Assembly (NCBI RefSeq): GCF_963678635.1
Contig: NC_087070.1
Span: 16,897,318-16,961,317, forward strand
Direction: 5' to 3'
DNA: 64,000 bases
Source: Symsagittifera roscoffensis
Taxonomy: Eukaryota; Xenacoelomorpha; Acoela; Convolutidae
A program made the translations under genes and the position numbers. Of the stretch, positions 1-11,419 are shown in pieces. Below the pieces are notes generated by a model. It did not search any database, was not told where the DNA came from, and saw only the letters and a program-made list of their open reading frames with translations. Positions within the stretch are counted from its first letter, which is position 1; every line of letters begins with the position of its first letter.

Positions 1-3000
1 CCTCACACAGTAAGATTTTTTCAAGCCTTTTCAGCCGTATACATTTGGTGCTTGTTTTGCATTGAGCTTTGTTCACTTCAATTTTGTTGCAAATACGTAA
101 AAATTTAACGTGAACGAACTTTAAACCTCTTTTTGCCTTCCTTCATCAACAATAGAAAAAAAATCAAGCGATGAAAGATCCTTTACGGTTGTAAAGAAAT
201 CAACACTCATTACGTGTCAAACAGACTTCATTTAAAATGAAGGCTCCTTTCCATCACCATTCGGAAGACACTTTTTCTTCCTACCTTAGACCGTAAAATC
301 CTGCACACTTCAGATAATAATAGGAAACATGGGCTTTTACACTCCCCCTCCCCCATTCAAATTTTTCTGTTTTCTAGTTTTGTACGAGTTATCATGGCTA
401 AACGCGTAATATCATAGCTAAACGAAGTAAAGTATGATGAAGAAATTTTTGTTAGAAAAAAGTTAGTCTGTTCACCATAAAAAATTTCCTTACTTTATGA
501 CAAGGTAATAACTGTTTTTCAAAACTAAAATTCAAATGTGAAGGAAATAGGAAAAGAGCCATAACCAATGTTAATTATGCCCCCCATTTAATTTGAACAA
601 TTTTAACGATGGTTTAAGAGCCCCACTAATTCCTATACATACCTAATTTGGGCATTTCGAACTTCAAAAACCTAGATTACCATCAGTTAATTTTTTTTGC
701 GCTAAGGGGGATCTGTAAAACGTTGAAATCACAATTTTTTTTGCTTTTAAGCAAAATTGAAACTAAATTACAAATATTTGGATAAATTGTTTGTTTCACT
801 GAAAAATGTTGACCCAAATTTAGTTCTAATTGTAATTAAAAGTCTGCTCAACCCGTCGAACAAAGGATTTCCTGGGCAAATAAGATAGGCAAAGTATGAT
901 AGATTAGCGATAGATTTATTGATATGGTTAATTAACTAGCTGATTTAAGAGAGGAAAGAGTGCGCCGATTACTTACTGGAAGTTGGTCCTTACGGCCGCG
1001 GGTATCGATTTCATGTCTTAATACTGATAAACAATTAAGATATAAACCAAAATTAATCCATTATTTCAGTCCATTAACTTTTAGTTACATGCGCTTAGGT
1101 TGTTGCAACAGACGAGATGCACGTGCGACGTACGATTTAATGGTCCATTTTGATCCGAAGTATGAATGGAAAAATGACTAAGCGAAATCGATGACGGATA
1201 CTTTTCCTGATAATGTCAATTCATTCGCACTGGAATGGTCGACTCTTTCTTGCTCTCACATTCACCCCACCCCTTCCCCTGATACTGCATTTTTTCTTCT
1301 TTTAAAACAGCTGTTATTAGTTGATAGTGTGTGTGTGTGTGTGTGTGTGCGTGTATGTGTGTGGGTTGTTGATAATTGTTAGAAATTATGTTTTAACTCG
1401 AAAAAAAAAGATAGAAAATTTTTATATTAACTCGGATGCAGAAAAAAATCAGAATTCATTGTCATCAATGTGTAAGGTATCATAACCTTGGTAAACACTA
1501 GAATAGTCGGTTTGCTGGACAAGTAGCAGATAATGTTCCTACCACATTTTTTTATAAAGCACTATCAGAAAAAAACTTGATCTTTTTTTAAAAAAATTAT
1601 TTCACAAATTTTTTTCTAGAATGGGCATTGAATTTGAGAAATGCACGAATAAGCATTAATTAATCGCAATATAACATTAAAAGGCTCTTTTTCTATCAAA
1701 ATGCATCAACTTCATGTAGTCGAGGTGTTTAACCAATTAAATTATGCAGACCAAATATATTTGTGAAGGCCTAATTAGTCCGCATGTCAATTTGGCGCTT
1801 GTTCCCCCGCACCTGGCATGATAATCGATTTGATGGAATAACTAGAGGTTTTAGAAGATTACGTATGCAGGTCAACTTTGTTTGCCATGGCTTAGTTAGT
1901 CAACTTTCAGAAAAATCGGATAAAGCGAACAATAATTTAACCTGTAAAAATTTGAATAGGATAAAAAGCCGCCAATTTTTGTAACAATCGGATAACGTCA
2001 ACAGAAAAAGTAAGCATAAAAAATTCCTCACCTTAACTCCTATCACACCAAAATTAATCCTGCGATTAACGCACGCATCGCATTGAAAAACTTGGTTCAT
2101 CTCAGTTATAAGTGCTAAGCTGAGTCTTCCTAAATTACTAAACACTCTTATCGTTAAGTTCGTAATATATTTATCAGATATTTCAATAAACCAACATGAT
2201 TCCCACCTTCTTTTTAGAGCCAGCGAGACGTGTCTATGAGTGGACTTGATAGGGAACAAAATGCTGTCGAAAGATTGCATTTCTGCATCCAATCTTAATT
2301 CAACGGAGCTCACCCTAGCTTAAAAGACTCTTATATGATGCCCGCCTTTCAGGTAACATTAACCAACTTTGAGAAAACTGAATAGATGGTCTTTTACAGG
2401 GAAATCTAAAAATCCTCTTTGAATCAAATTTTTCCTTGCGCCATTTGCATTTTTGTTACCGGAGAGCAAATTTCCCTTCCTCTTAAAAATGAATTTGCAG
2501 AAAAAGAAAACGAATTGAACTTGAAAATTCAAAATCAAACCGCAAAAAATATACACTTAAGCGTGAACAACTTTTAATTTTGTTTAAAAAACCACACGAC
2601 GTAAATAAATGTCACTTCGTTCCTTGACACTTAAATCTGCGTGTTGGAGTAGCCTTTAAAACTTTGCGCTCTTCAGAGTTCGGCAAATTGTGTTACCGTA
2701 AGGGGCAACTTCCACCTCGAAACAACTTGGTACATTTTGTTAAAAAGCAAGGCAAATGTTCGTTAGCAAAAGAAAGAAGAGAAACAGTATATTACATGCT
2801 TATGGTAACTTCATTTCAAGGTAAAAACTACCCTCACACTGTATCACATTTGCTAATCACAAGAGTAAACGAATTGGGGTGGTTAAAAATATATGGTACA
2901 AGGGCCAATTAATTCTAGGAGCGGAATCTTTGCCGAATAATAAACCTGAAAAACACTTACTCGAACATGGCTCTTGAGGTATTCGACAAGTTTCCGGCCA

Positions 3001-3449
3001 TTTTTAGATAAAGATGATTTTTCTGAACTTTCTAAGGATGTTTTGACAATAGACACTCAATCTGAAATGAGAACTAAATATAACCAATCGAGAACCACGA
3101 CAAAGTATCACGGTGTAAGTTATATGAATTAATCTTCAAATAATTCAAACTCGATGTAACAACTCGGCGGTGACCGAAAACAATTAACTATTTTCGATAA
3201 AAATTAGTTCAAATGTAACTAAATGCTAGCACCAAATCGAATGTAACTCTACACAATCGCGTTTGCAAGAAGTTACTACACTTTATAATAATGTATTTCA
3301 ACTTATCGGCACAAATGGTGTTTAAGTGCAGACCACTCTCAGTAAACATTGATATTATTACAGCAACGTTCATTCAAATAATACTCTAGCAATATTTCAA
3401 TTTATGCATGGTTCTTCAACCTGCAATCAAATAGCACATATTTAAGCGT
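1..3449. other. Left-flank intergenic DNA, no gene recognised
   Basis: This AT-rich stretch contains only short open frames (the longest is about 137 codons on the minus strand at 1900-2313), and none has a recognisable domain, biased composition or a convincing ATG context. It holds one dinucleotide microsatellite (listed separately). It lies downstream of the sirtuin gene, whose stop codon is at 3450, so the right edge should include that gene's 3' UTR. Confidence 0.6.
1327..1363. repeat. (GT)n microsatellite
   Basis: About 37 bases of nearly pure GT/TG dinucleotide with a few interruptions (gc, at). It is an ordinary simple repeat in non-coding DNA. Confidence 0.95.
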
Positions 3450-4316
3450 TCAACTCAGTAAAGCGTCAATTCGAGAGAGACAATCTAACCCACCCATTGG
3501 AAAAGAAATAGAATTTTGTAGCGTTTTGGGAACTTCGGGTTCTCTTGGATTTATCCTAATTAGGCAACCTCTTTTAATTTTTGCGATTTGTTCACTTTTC
3601 ATTCTGACCGTAGGTACAAAAGTTCCAGATCCGATTTCAATAACGACCAAATTGTCATCTTTTGAAACTTCATAGAGCCACTTATGAAAAAACCTATCTT
3701 GAATATCACTACGGGTGTCAACAAAGCCCCAATCACCAAACATTAGTATATTAGGTCTAGCGGGATACTTGTTGTCCGACCCAAGAGGTCCCTGGGGTAG
3801 AGGGTCTTCAGCGTGTAAATCACTTTCGCGAACAACTAGGTTGAAATCTTCTGGAACTTTCCAGATTTCTGAATTGACAGTACTATCTACAAGTTGAAGG
3901 TAGTTAATGCTTCCATGACATTCCAAAACTGATTCTTCTGGAAACCCAGATTTCTGGAAATGGCCATCAACATTACTTGTGAACACAAAACAGCCTTTCG
4001 CTTTTCTTTCACCCCATTTTTTCAGAATTTCAAACCCCTTGTGGGGTTTCGCGTTTGAATACAGATTGTATCGATGACCAAAAAACCCCCATGCAAAATG
4101 AGGGTCACTTTCAAACCATCTAGGGTTGCTTGTTTCGGGTAGCGTGAGTCCTCGTTTTTTCAGGGGCGGGTAGGCTTTCCAGAATCCTTCGGATCCTCGG
4201 AAGTCAGGAAGGCCGGAATCTACAGACATCCCAGCTCCCGCTGTAATCAAGATGGCATTTGATGCTCGAATAGCATCAGCCGCTTTCTGGAACATCTGGT
4301 TGGAAACATGATTCAT
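3450..4316 (-). CDS. Sirtuin-family NAD-dependent deacylase, zinc-less bacterial-like subclass
   Basis: Single-exon frame of 288 codons from the ATG at 4316-4314; the open frame continues upstream only through non-ATG codons. Seen: the NAD-binding signature GAGMSVDSGLPDFRG near residue 27, the Asn/Asp motif TSNVDGHF, the catalytic-type histidine in ECHGS, and downstream RPNILMFGDWGF and IEIGSGTFVPTVR. The two CxxC pairs that bind structural zinc in classical sirtuins are absent. From family knowledge, the GDWG plus G-[AS]-GT-x-[IV]-PTVR pattern is typical of a Sir2 subclass I associate mainly with bacteria. The expected reaction is NAD-dependent deacylation or ADP-ribosylation of proteins; the substrate cannot be read from sequence. 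There is no obvious signal or membrane segment. It is the most downstream of three same-strand genes, 323 bp after NMD3. A splice-acceptor-like TTTAGTTTAGTTTCAG lies about 30 bases before the ATG. Confidence 0.85.
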   Translation of the reverse strand: MNHVSNQMFQKAADAIRASNAILITAGAGMSVDSGLPDFRGSEGFWKAYPPLKKRGLTLPETSNPRWFESDPHFAWGFFGHRYNLYSNAKPHKGFEILKKWGERKAKGCFVFTSNVDGHFQKSGFPEESVLECHGSINYLQLVDSTVNSEIWKVPEDFNLVVRESDLHAEDPLPQGPLGSDNKYPARPNILMFGDWGFVDTRSDIQDRFFHKWLYEVSKDDNLVVIEIGSGTFVPTVRMKSEQIAKIKRGCLIRINPREPEVPKTLQNSISFPMGGLDCLSRIDALLS

Positions 4317-4639
4317 CGAAGCGCGATCAATTTCACATTTCAAACCTGAAACTAAACTAAATTTTCCTAGACTTTCCTTCAGAATAGATTTTCGAGCTGC
4401 GATAACAATCTCCAAAATTGATCAGTTTCCGTTTTTTCTGGCGAAAAAAGTTGCTCAATCTTATAAGCATGAAAGCAATTCATATCTTATCATTTGACGC
4501 TAAAAACGCTTCACTGAACTCTTTCAAATAATAGAAATTTGATTTTGCCCAACTAAATTTCAAATTAAGTGTAATTTCTTTCCTTTATCCAAACATGTTC
4601 AGTCATACCCACTCAATTTTATTGATTTTTATTAAGCAT
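4317..4639. other. Short NMD3-sirtuin intergenic spacer
   Basis: This 323-bp spacer must hold the 3' end of NMD3 and the 5' UTR of the sirtuin gene. On the minus strand an acceptor-like pyrimidine-rich tract ending in CAG falls at 4346-4348. Just after it comes a minimal ATG-TGA upstream reading frame before the sirtuin ATG. No other feature is visible. Confidence 0.5.
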
Positions 4640-6669
4640 CTAAGAAGAATCCTCGAAGTTCAGATCTTCCAGCATTTCTTCCAGCGAAATCTGGGGATAT
4701 TCTTCATCCGGGTTATTTTGACCATCAACGTCCATTGAACTCGCACCGCCCCCATTTTTCCCTAATTTCTTCTTATCAGCGTAGATGTTCACTTTGCTCC
4801 TCATAACCGAATCCTCTTCTAAATCTTCCATGAACTCCGCGTAGTCATTGTCATTACTACACGACACGGAATCGCGAGTTATTCCCAGTTTCTTCAATTT
4901 CCATCTTCGCTCTCTGTTTCTTTTAACACGATTCGGGTATATCTTCTTCACTATTATCGCATCTGGAATCTTAGAAGCATCCATTGTTTCAAGAACCGCG
5001 TGGTTTACATTACTATAACGAAAGTCAAACGCTAGCACTGTATCGCCTGGTCTAAGTAGATGACCTAAATGCGTCCTCGTATGAACTTGGGCGATTCCAA
5101 TTTCATTATGTCGGCTCATATACACATCGGCTAGCATGTGTCTATTCGAAACAACACCGCCACTGCTTAGATTCATGTTTGCGTGATCTGTTACTTCCAC
5201 TTCGATTATCACAAATTCGGTCAGTTGGCTTGGTGCGCAAATGGCCGAAAATGGTTCCCGCCAGAACACATTAGCCGAAACTTCGCCCAAATGCAAGGTG
5301 AATGGATCAATGAGCGTGATCAAATTTGTCACGTGAATGCAAATACATAGCTGTGACAAATTTCCCAAAGATTGGGCTAATTTTTTGGGCAACGCAACAA
5401 TGTTTTCACGACATATTGGTACAATTTCGATACTTAAATTGTATTTATAATTGTAGAAGTTATCGGAAGCGTCGTGTGACTTCAGTTTCTTCGACGCCGA
5501 ATAGCGACATGGGACGACTTGTTGGACAAACTCGAGAAGCTTTCTCGCATCTTGTTCTCGTGCAAAGAAAAAATCGACTCCTCCGCTTTCGGTTTTAACA
5601 TTAGTACACAATGAGTGTTGATTATATCTAAGAATGAGCTGTTCCAAATAGTAGAACGTTTTTCTGTGGGTCGTTTTTTGTCGGACTTGTACCACCGCTT
5701 TCCAGAAATCTTGAGCTTCAGATCGATGACAATCATCACACATGTGGTTTTGAATGACAAAATTAACCACAACATTTTGTCTCAGAATAGTTCCAACTTC
5801 TATTTCTTTTTCCACGACTATCTTCACCATTACCATTTTTGAGTGCGGTTCAGTCCATATGAAGGAAGCATCTACCAGTCTGAGGTTCTTTTTCAGACCT
5901 TTGATTCTTTTCAGACAGACTCCGAGTAACTGTTCAGAAGTTAATGTGTACAACCCGGCTCAGAAATCAAAATATAGAAGAAAATCTAGTTTAGAAAAAT
6001 CATCTTCAACGAGTCAATGAACGCCAGGAAACTTCAACTTTTCAATTTCAAAGAAAACAATACATGCCCTTAAAGCTCTTTGAATTTCAAAAACAATATA
6101 TGATTGGCACTTTTTTGGATAAAATTAACCCTTGAGAAAACTGCATCAATATGTACTTTTTTGTTCCTTTGGGAAATCTGAATAAAATCCGCTTTCGAAA
6201 CAAGAAATCCCCTTACACTTTTGCTGTATAAAACTACGTTCATTGACTCCTAGTAAAAAATACATTGTATTTCTCAGAAATCTTTCCCGACAAGGGAGTT
6301 TTTTAATGCAATTTTTTGTTGTTGATATGGCTTGTAGATAATATAGCAAATTTTTGAACGAGGCGGTTATCTATGAACAAGGTGTCCTTTTTTGTATTTG
6401 GCAAGCAAATTTCGAACCGGGTTGTACAAATCTACCTGTTTCGATTCCAATTCTGCACTTATCCACTGATTGGGAGGCTGCAACACCCTTGTACACTTCT
6501 GACAGATCTCAAGCGTGTTGTTGGTCGAGATCTCCTCCCCAATATTGGCCTGCACCTTAAGGCAGTTCACACACATGTTAGCTGCATTTGGCTGAATTGG
6601 AGTTGAGCACTGGCAACAGAGAATAAGCGCAGGCGCTGAAGGTCCAAAAATGTCCAGTTCTTGTTCCAT
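4640..6669 (-). CDS. NMD3: 60S ribosomal subunit export adaptor NMD3 (two coding exons)
   Basis: Exon 1 is 6669-6436 and exon 2 is 5929-4640, giving 507 aa with stop at 4640, close to the usual ~500 aa. The 506-bp intron runs from donor CAG|GTAGAT to acceptor GAACAG|TTACTC and joins ...ELESKQ to LLGVCLKRIKG exactly as in the family. The N-terminus carries the zinc-binding cysteine pairs (C18/C19-x-C21, C33xxC36, C56xxC59) and the hallmark PNAANMCVNCL and LQPPNQWI. Exon 2 has FIWTEPHSK, MCDDCHR, FWKAVVQVRQK and FYYLEQLIL, then an acidic C-terminal tail where NMD3 proteins carry nuclear import and export signals. Known role: it binds nascent 60S subunits in the nucleus and bridges them to CRM1 for export. 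The bases TTTCAG|ACC just before the ATG look like a splice acceptor, so a 5' UTR intron or a spliced leader is possible. Confidence 0.97.
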
Positions 6670-7084
6670 TGGTCTGAAAGAAAATCTCAACTTCCAAATG
6701 GCGACACATAATTTTATGTATGTAGAAGAATTTAAAAACGATATTTTGAGATACTATCAAATAAAATAGAAAAATGAGAAAAAACAAATAAAATAGGTGG
6801 GTCCCTGACAACAATTTTGAAAGATAAGCAAAGGTTTCGCCATGTTAAAGCATAAATCAAGTGAACAAAATTGGAGTTTTCTTTTGCATAAATACTTTAA
6901 TATCTCAATTAGCCTACTTGTACCGGTCATGAAAAGAATCATTAAATGTAGTCTATTATTTCTTTAAGAAATCAAGGTCAAATCGCATCTCTATTCTCGT
7001 TACATTAAATTAACAAAAACAAAGCTTTCACAATTTCTGCATTATCATAGAACAAGTTTAAATCTAACGAAGCTAATTTCAACA
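6670..7084. other. GPATCH2-NMD3 intergenic spacer
   Basis: A 415-bp AT-rich spacer between two same-strand genes. It should contain the GPATCH2 3' end and the NMD3 promoter or 5' UTR. No ORF or repeat is supported. The NMD3 ATG is preceded within 4 bases by an acceptor-like CTTTCAG. Confidence 0.5.
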
Positions 7085-10043
7085 TTATTTGGCAGCTACG
7101 AAACCGAATCCCTTCTTATTAGTCTGCGATTTTAGCACCACTGGTTCTGCAATTCCAGTTCCCATATTTCCTAGCCCATTGCCAGGATTCCAGCCCATGT
7201 TTAATAACATCTTATGGCCAATACTGCTTTCTGGAACTCTTTCTATTGGCTGTGAACGTTCCCTAAAATTCGCCGAGCGAATGCCACTATGCCGCGTTTT
7301 AACTTCACCCGAGTAACTTCGTCTTCGTTTTTTCTTGTGCTTGCCCGAATGATGAAACTTTGCATAACGCTGTCTGGTCGAAGTAGTTCCCACAACCGAG
7401 TAGCGACTCCGTTTACTTTTCGAGCTACCATCCGGGGACGTCAAGTGTTCGTAAGATTCCGAGGAGTTGTCACGGGAGTCTGCTTCGATGGCGGTCGGCA
7501 AAGTTCTTTTACAAACCCCAGGGTGAAACAATGTGGCCGATGACTGCAAGAAAGCGTTAACTGAGTCGCTACTCGTGACAGATTTGATTCCTTCCAGTAT
7601 CTGGTTGAATTTTGAGTCAAACTCCGGTCGATGAGTGGCCTCAGTCATTTCACCCTCTTCCCACCAAGGGATCGCACAAGGCATTCCACATACACTTCTA
7701 GCATCGTCATTTTCCGACAACTCATCGTCACCTTCACGGCCTTCGTCTGCTATAAATATTCAGGATATAAGATGAACCAAAATCATTTTAAAATTTAAAC
7801 TGAACATTTCTAAAACATGCAACTCGTGAAAAAGGCTTACTTAACACAAACTTAATCAAGTGAGTGCATTAAAAAACAAGTTGAACTTCATCATATTTTT
7901 CAACCATAAATACTGAGTAATTGAGTATCTGAAAACATGAAATGAAATTACCCTCTTTTTAAATGTATGCTCTAAAAAGTGTTTTCACGGGAGCTGCTCG
8001 AATATTTACCTGTGAGGATTCCAGCCACACCTTCATCTTGACTTGGTGAAGAAGTATCAAGCGAACCCTCATTACTGTCGCTTGTTCCAAACACCTCGTC
8101 CTTTCCCTCGATTAGATCAGTTTCAGTCGCCTTTGATGTCACGTACACAGTATGAGACGAAGTATCTCGTTCGCCCTCCGATAGAGCTTTTATTGGTGAT
8201 GGCGGGGACTCCAAAAACTTCGTCTCGCTCAAATTATGCGCATCAATATCAGACATAATCAGTGGGTTGCTTATACAACTGTTATTCAGGGTTCCAGATT
8301 GCGGACCCTCCAGAGTATTTGAACTTTGGCCATCGAACTCCATCGTCTGGTTACTTGAGTCGTCATGATTCGTCAAGGCAGAGGTACTGAAGTTGTAATC
8401 TGACGAAGAAAATTTAAAAGGAATATTCTTCCATGGGCTTTTTCTAGTTCCGGCAACCGGTAGATTTAACTCAAGGTCGCTTTTTCGGATTGAGTCCGAT
8501 GCTGTTTTGCTTCTGGTTAGCGTCCCATTTAGACGATCAGTTTCAAGTTCGGGATCAATAAAGGCTTCCAAGCTTCCTTTACTCGTTGAGTTTTTCCGTC
8601 GCCCAACTTCATGCGCAACTGTAGCAACTTCCAGCTCAGCGGCATCTATCGGTGAAATATCGATAGCCATCTTTTTCATTCTACGTTTGTGTCTACGCTG
8701 TGGTTTCTGAGATTTACTAGCCGCGGGATTGTCAGTGAATGAATCGCTTTCTATTGGCACTGTCACCGCTATAAAAACAGGTATCCAGTGTTTAAAAACC
8801 AAGATCAATGTTCAAGAACGAATTGTGAAGCTTTTCGCATAACTTGTATGCAAAAAGTCGCATAAATTGAATGCAACCTCATATGTGACTTGTGCGAACA
8901 CCTGCTACTTAGTGTTTTTACGGCGCTCTCGAATGGATCTGAACCACCAACCTTTCGGTTAACAAGTATCCATTAGATTAGTTTAAAATTCACACACTAA
9001 GTCGAAGCTGCGCTTCGCAAACACTAGCCAGAACACTAAAAGCAGCTCTAAAAAGTGCAATAAAAAAGTAAAATTAGCTGCGAATTAGCAAAAATCCGGC
9101 TTACTCTCGAATTCGATCTGCGACCTAGAGACAATGACTCTCACGCTACCACTCAGCCACGGACGCTTAATTAATCACAAAAACTAGCCACAAGATAAGC
9201 AGTAAGAAGAGAACAGATGCTGTGAAATTCCAATGCTACAGACTATGATTTTAGCAAAAGTGCAACCTGCAAGTAAGTCAAAACTTTTATTGAACACTTT
9301 TATTGCGAGTTAGCTTAGAAAAAAGGACAGGTTTGTATTTATACACTTCGCTCGCAAGCTGGTTAGTGTAAATAGTAAAGCATGTTAAATTCGTACATAA
9401 AAACTTTGATTTAGAAAAAAAAGATCATACCAAGCTGTTTAAAACGCCTATATATATCAATATGGTCCTTGACTGAAATTCCACATTTGTGCAAACCACC
9501 CTGAAACTCGGCCAAGTTCCTCGCGAAGCGCATTTTCTGACAGTCAATCATTGATCTCTGAGTAGTGCTGCTTGAATTCTGTTTGCTTTGCAAACTACTT
9601 TGGTTGGTAATCTGTGCTTCACTTGTATCTGGTTTGCTCGCATGTTTCCCCGCGGCACTGTTGTTGGTATTACGCGAAGCACTTTGCGACGCTTCGCTGT
9701 TCCCAGAGTTTCCCATAACCGAGAGAGTGTTCGAATTGCCACTAGTTGTATCCCAACTAGAAGTAGGTTCATATTCGGAACCACAGGCACTATCTTGCCG
9801 TTTTAAAATACTGGTACTGCTAGCGGGGACTTTATTGCGAAAACTTTCATCATAAGGGGGAGAGAATGGTATTGGCGGAGACCCGTTAACTGTGCTTCCC
9901 ATGGCATCTTGAAGTTCATCAGCGACATCGCGTTTCTTCCGACGCCGCCTTCGAACTGACATCCCAATAGCTATGAACTCACTTCCACTTGTTGCCGCAT
10001 TGTGTGTCGCCGTTGCAGAATTTACAGCATCGACTTCGTCCAT
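7085..10043 (-). CDS. GPATCH2: G-patch domain protein, GPATCH2-like (three coding exons)
   Basis: Exons are 10043-9431, 8768-8010 and 7746-7085; together they give 2,034 nt, an exact 677-aa frame. Splice sites fit: donor CTTG|GTATGATC with acceptor TTTTTATAG|CGG, and donor ACAG|GTAAAT with acceptor TATAGCAG|ACG. Recognisable family blocks in order: basic SVRRRRRKKRD near the N-terminus, RRHKRRMKKMAID in exon 2, the block DEGREGDDELSEND created across the second splice, IPWWEE, and a C-terminal G-patch (residues about 633-675) with IGHKMLLNMGWNPGNGLG and GIAEPV. G-patch proteins usually bind RNA and activate DEAH helicases; the vertebrate GPATCH2 protein is nuclear and linked to DHX15. The rest is Ser/Thr/Asn-rich and probably disordered. 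The first intron (662 bp) contains two tRNA-related repeats. It is the first of three same-strand genes. Confidence 0.9.
8881..8966 (+). repeat. LTR-end / tRNA-Asn chimera (strong-stop-like relic) in GPATCH2 intron
   Basis: Read on the plus strand, 8879-8893 (cctcatatgtgact) resembles the U5 end of element 1 (cctcatgtgtgact). The 11-base spacer TAGTGTTTTTA at 8910-8920 is identical to the one between LTR and primer site in element 1. It is followed by a decayed primer-binding site at 8920-8935 (cggcgctctcgaatgg). The sequence then continues not as element leader but as the complement of the rest of a tRNA 3' half. On the minus strand this is GTTAACCGAAAGGTTGGTGG then TTCAGATCC, the anticodon arm (GTT), variable loop and T-arm of tRNA-Asn. 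This is what a primer tRNA still joined to minus-strand strong-stop cDNA would look like. A tRNA-derived SINE built the same way is the alternative. Confidence 0.65.
9104..9168 (-). repeat. tRNA-like SINE fragment
   Basis: On the minus strand this reads GTCCGTGGCTGAGTGGTAGC, then about 25 bases, then a B-box-like AGATCGAATTC. The first block matches a pol III A box (TGGCTGAGTGG). The spacing suits a tRNA-derived promoter, but I could not form a credible full cloverleaf, so a SINE head is more likely than a functional tRNA gene. It lies inside the first GPATCH2 intron, antisense to the nearby LTR/tRNA relic's LTR orientation. Confidence 0.55.
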
Positions 10044-10463
10044 TGACGACGTTTCAGTAAGTCAAATCGGGACTCGCACATCTGTATTGAAATCTTTACA
10101 TCAAAATATCTTGAAAGCACTACTTAGGCATCAATAAGAGAATGAAAAGAGTCGCTCATTAACAACACTGAACTGTTGAAAATTGTCAACAGGGAGAGCC
10201 GGTTACAGCACAAATTGTTCCGAACAACGTCTTAAAAAAATTATAAAAAGGTTTTTCAATTAGTATCATTTTTTTCTGCTGTTGGTAATCAGAAGGTCAA
10301 AAGTATCATAGTAACCGAGGTTACAGTCATGAGTCCCTTCATCATGTATTCCAGTCAAAATCCTTGGAATTTTCTAGATATGGAAGTGATAATGATAAAA
10401 GAAGATGTCAAGTGTTTAAGTCCTTTTCATTTAAAATCGATACGGGTTACGCTTCTTCAATAA
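10044..10463. other. Flank upstream of the GPATCH2 gene
   Basis: This should hold the 5' UTR and promoter of the minus-strand GPATCH2 gene. No TATA box, repeat or ORF stands out. It ends at the TAA (10461-10463) that is duplicated on the other side of the solo LTR. Confidence 0.5.
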
Positions 10464-11383
10464 TGTAACATTCGCCCGGAAGATACATATCGACGGATAA
10501 CAAAACTAAGTCTTAAGACGACTGGCTAGCGTCTAAACAGAGCCTTGCATGTTTTTCACCGTCTCTACCAAGCCAGTACTTTTCGGTGGTCTTTCTTACA
10601 TCAGGCTGACAAAAACGCTACTGTTCTCCGGCTTCGACCAGAACGCTCAAATTAACTGAATTACATGCAAAATTAGTGAGCTCATGGCTGGGTCTCAGTA
10701 TCCCCAGACCACGAGGTCACTCCTAAAAACAGGGCTGCTACTTATCATATTACTATTGTTTTTGTTCAGTAGATAAAAATCATCATCTCCATCGAAGATG
10801 GATCAACCCTTTCCCCCAACTCCTAGCACCTCATCCTTGTCAAAACTAATCAAAATATCAGTTAAATTCAAGTCAGGACATGACAGGATGCTAAAATTCA
10901 ATACAAGTTCATAAAAGTTCCCGTCCCGAGACCCTTCCGGATTCTTGAATCCGGCGAATCAAGCTCCTTAACCTCAGGTTCACGCTAACTCGGAGGGCTG
11001 GTTTTTACCCTTCACCGTTGTTCGCAACGGCCTTGCAACTATTGTAACAGCACAATAGTTGCAACTCGGAACGTCCTTTGCTGTTCGGTAGTTCGTTGTT
11101 GTTTTTTAGTCTCGATTTTCGTACTGTTCGTAATCGCAGATAAAGTTGTTCTGTTTCTTTCTGCTATTTTAGCCAAAATGGCCGTTTTAACATTTCTCAG
11201 AAATGTTACGTCATCACTTCGAAAATTTAAAATTTAGAATTCCAGAATCTTCTAGCCTTCACCGTTTGGCCAATCATTCAAATAACGTCCTTATCCGTTC
11301 TAAATCGCCAATCCGGAAGGTTCACTGCTAAAATCCTGAATTCTGCAGAGACTGCATTTTGGCCATTCTGGTCGAATGTCACA
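10464..11383 (-). mobile_element. Solo LTR of the element-2 family
   Basis: 920 bp bounded by TGTAACA on the left and TGTCACA on the right, i.e. TGTGACA...TGTTACA on the minus strand, the same termini as the LTRs of element 2. The body matches those LTRs in reverse complement throughout, including the stem-loop cassette and the ATCCGGAAGGGTCTCGGGAC block. The flanking bases are TAA on both sides (10461-10463 and 11384-11386), a 3-bp target duplication. No internal sequence or primer site adjoins it, so it arose by LTR-LTR recombination. Confidence 0.9.
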
Positions 11384-11419
11384 TAAGAACACGCAACTCG
11401 ACACGAGATAATATAATGG

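Noticed and set aside
1900-2313. 137-codon minus-strand frame
   Set aside because: No domain, no homologous pattern and hydrophobic low-complexity content typical of AT-rich non-coding DNA; no splice context seen.
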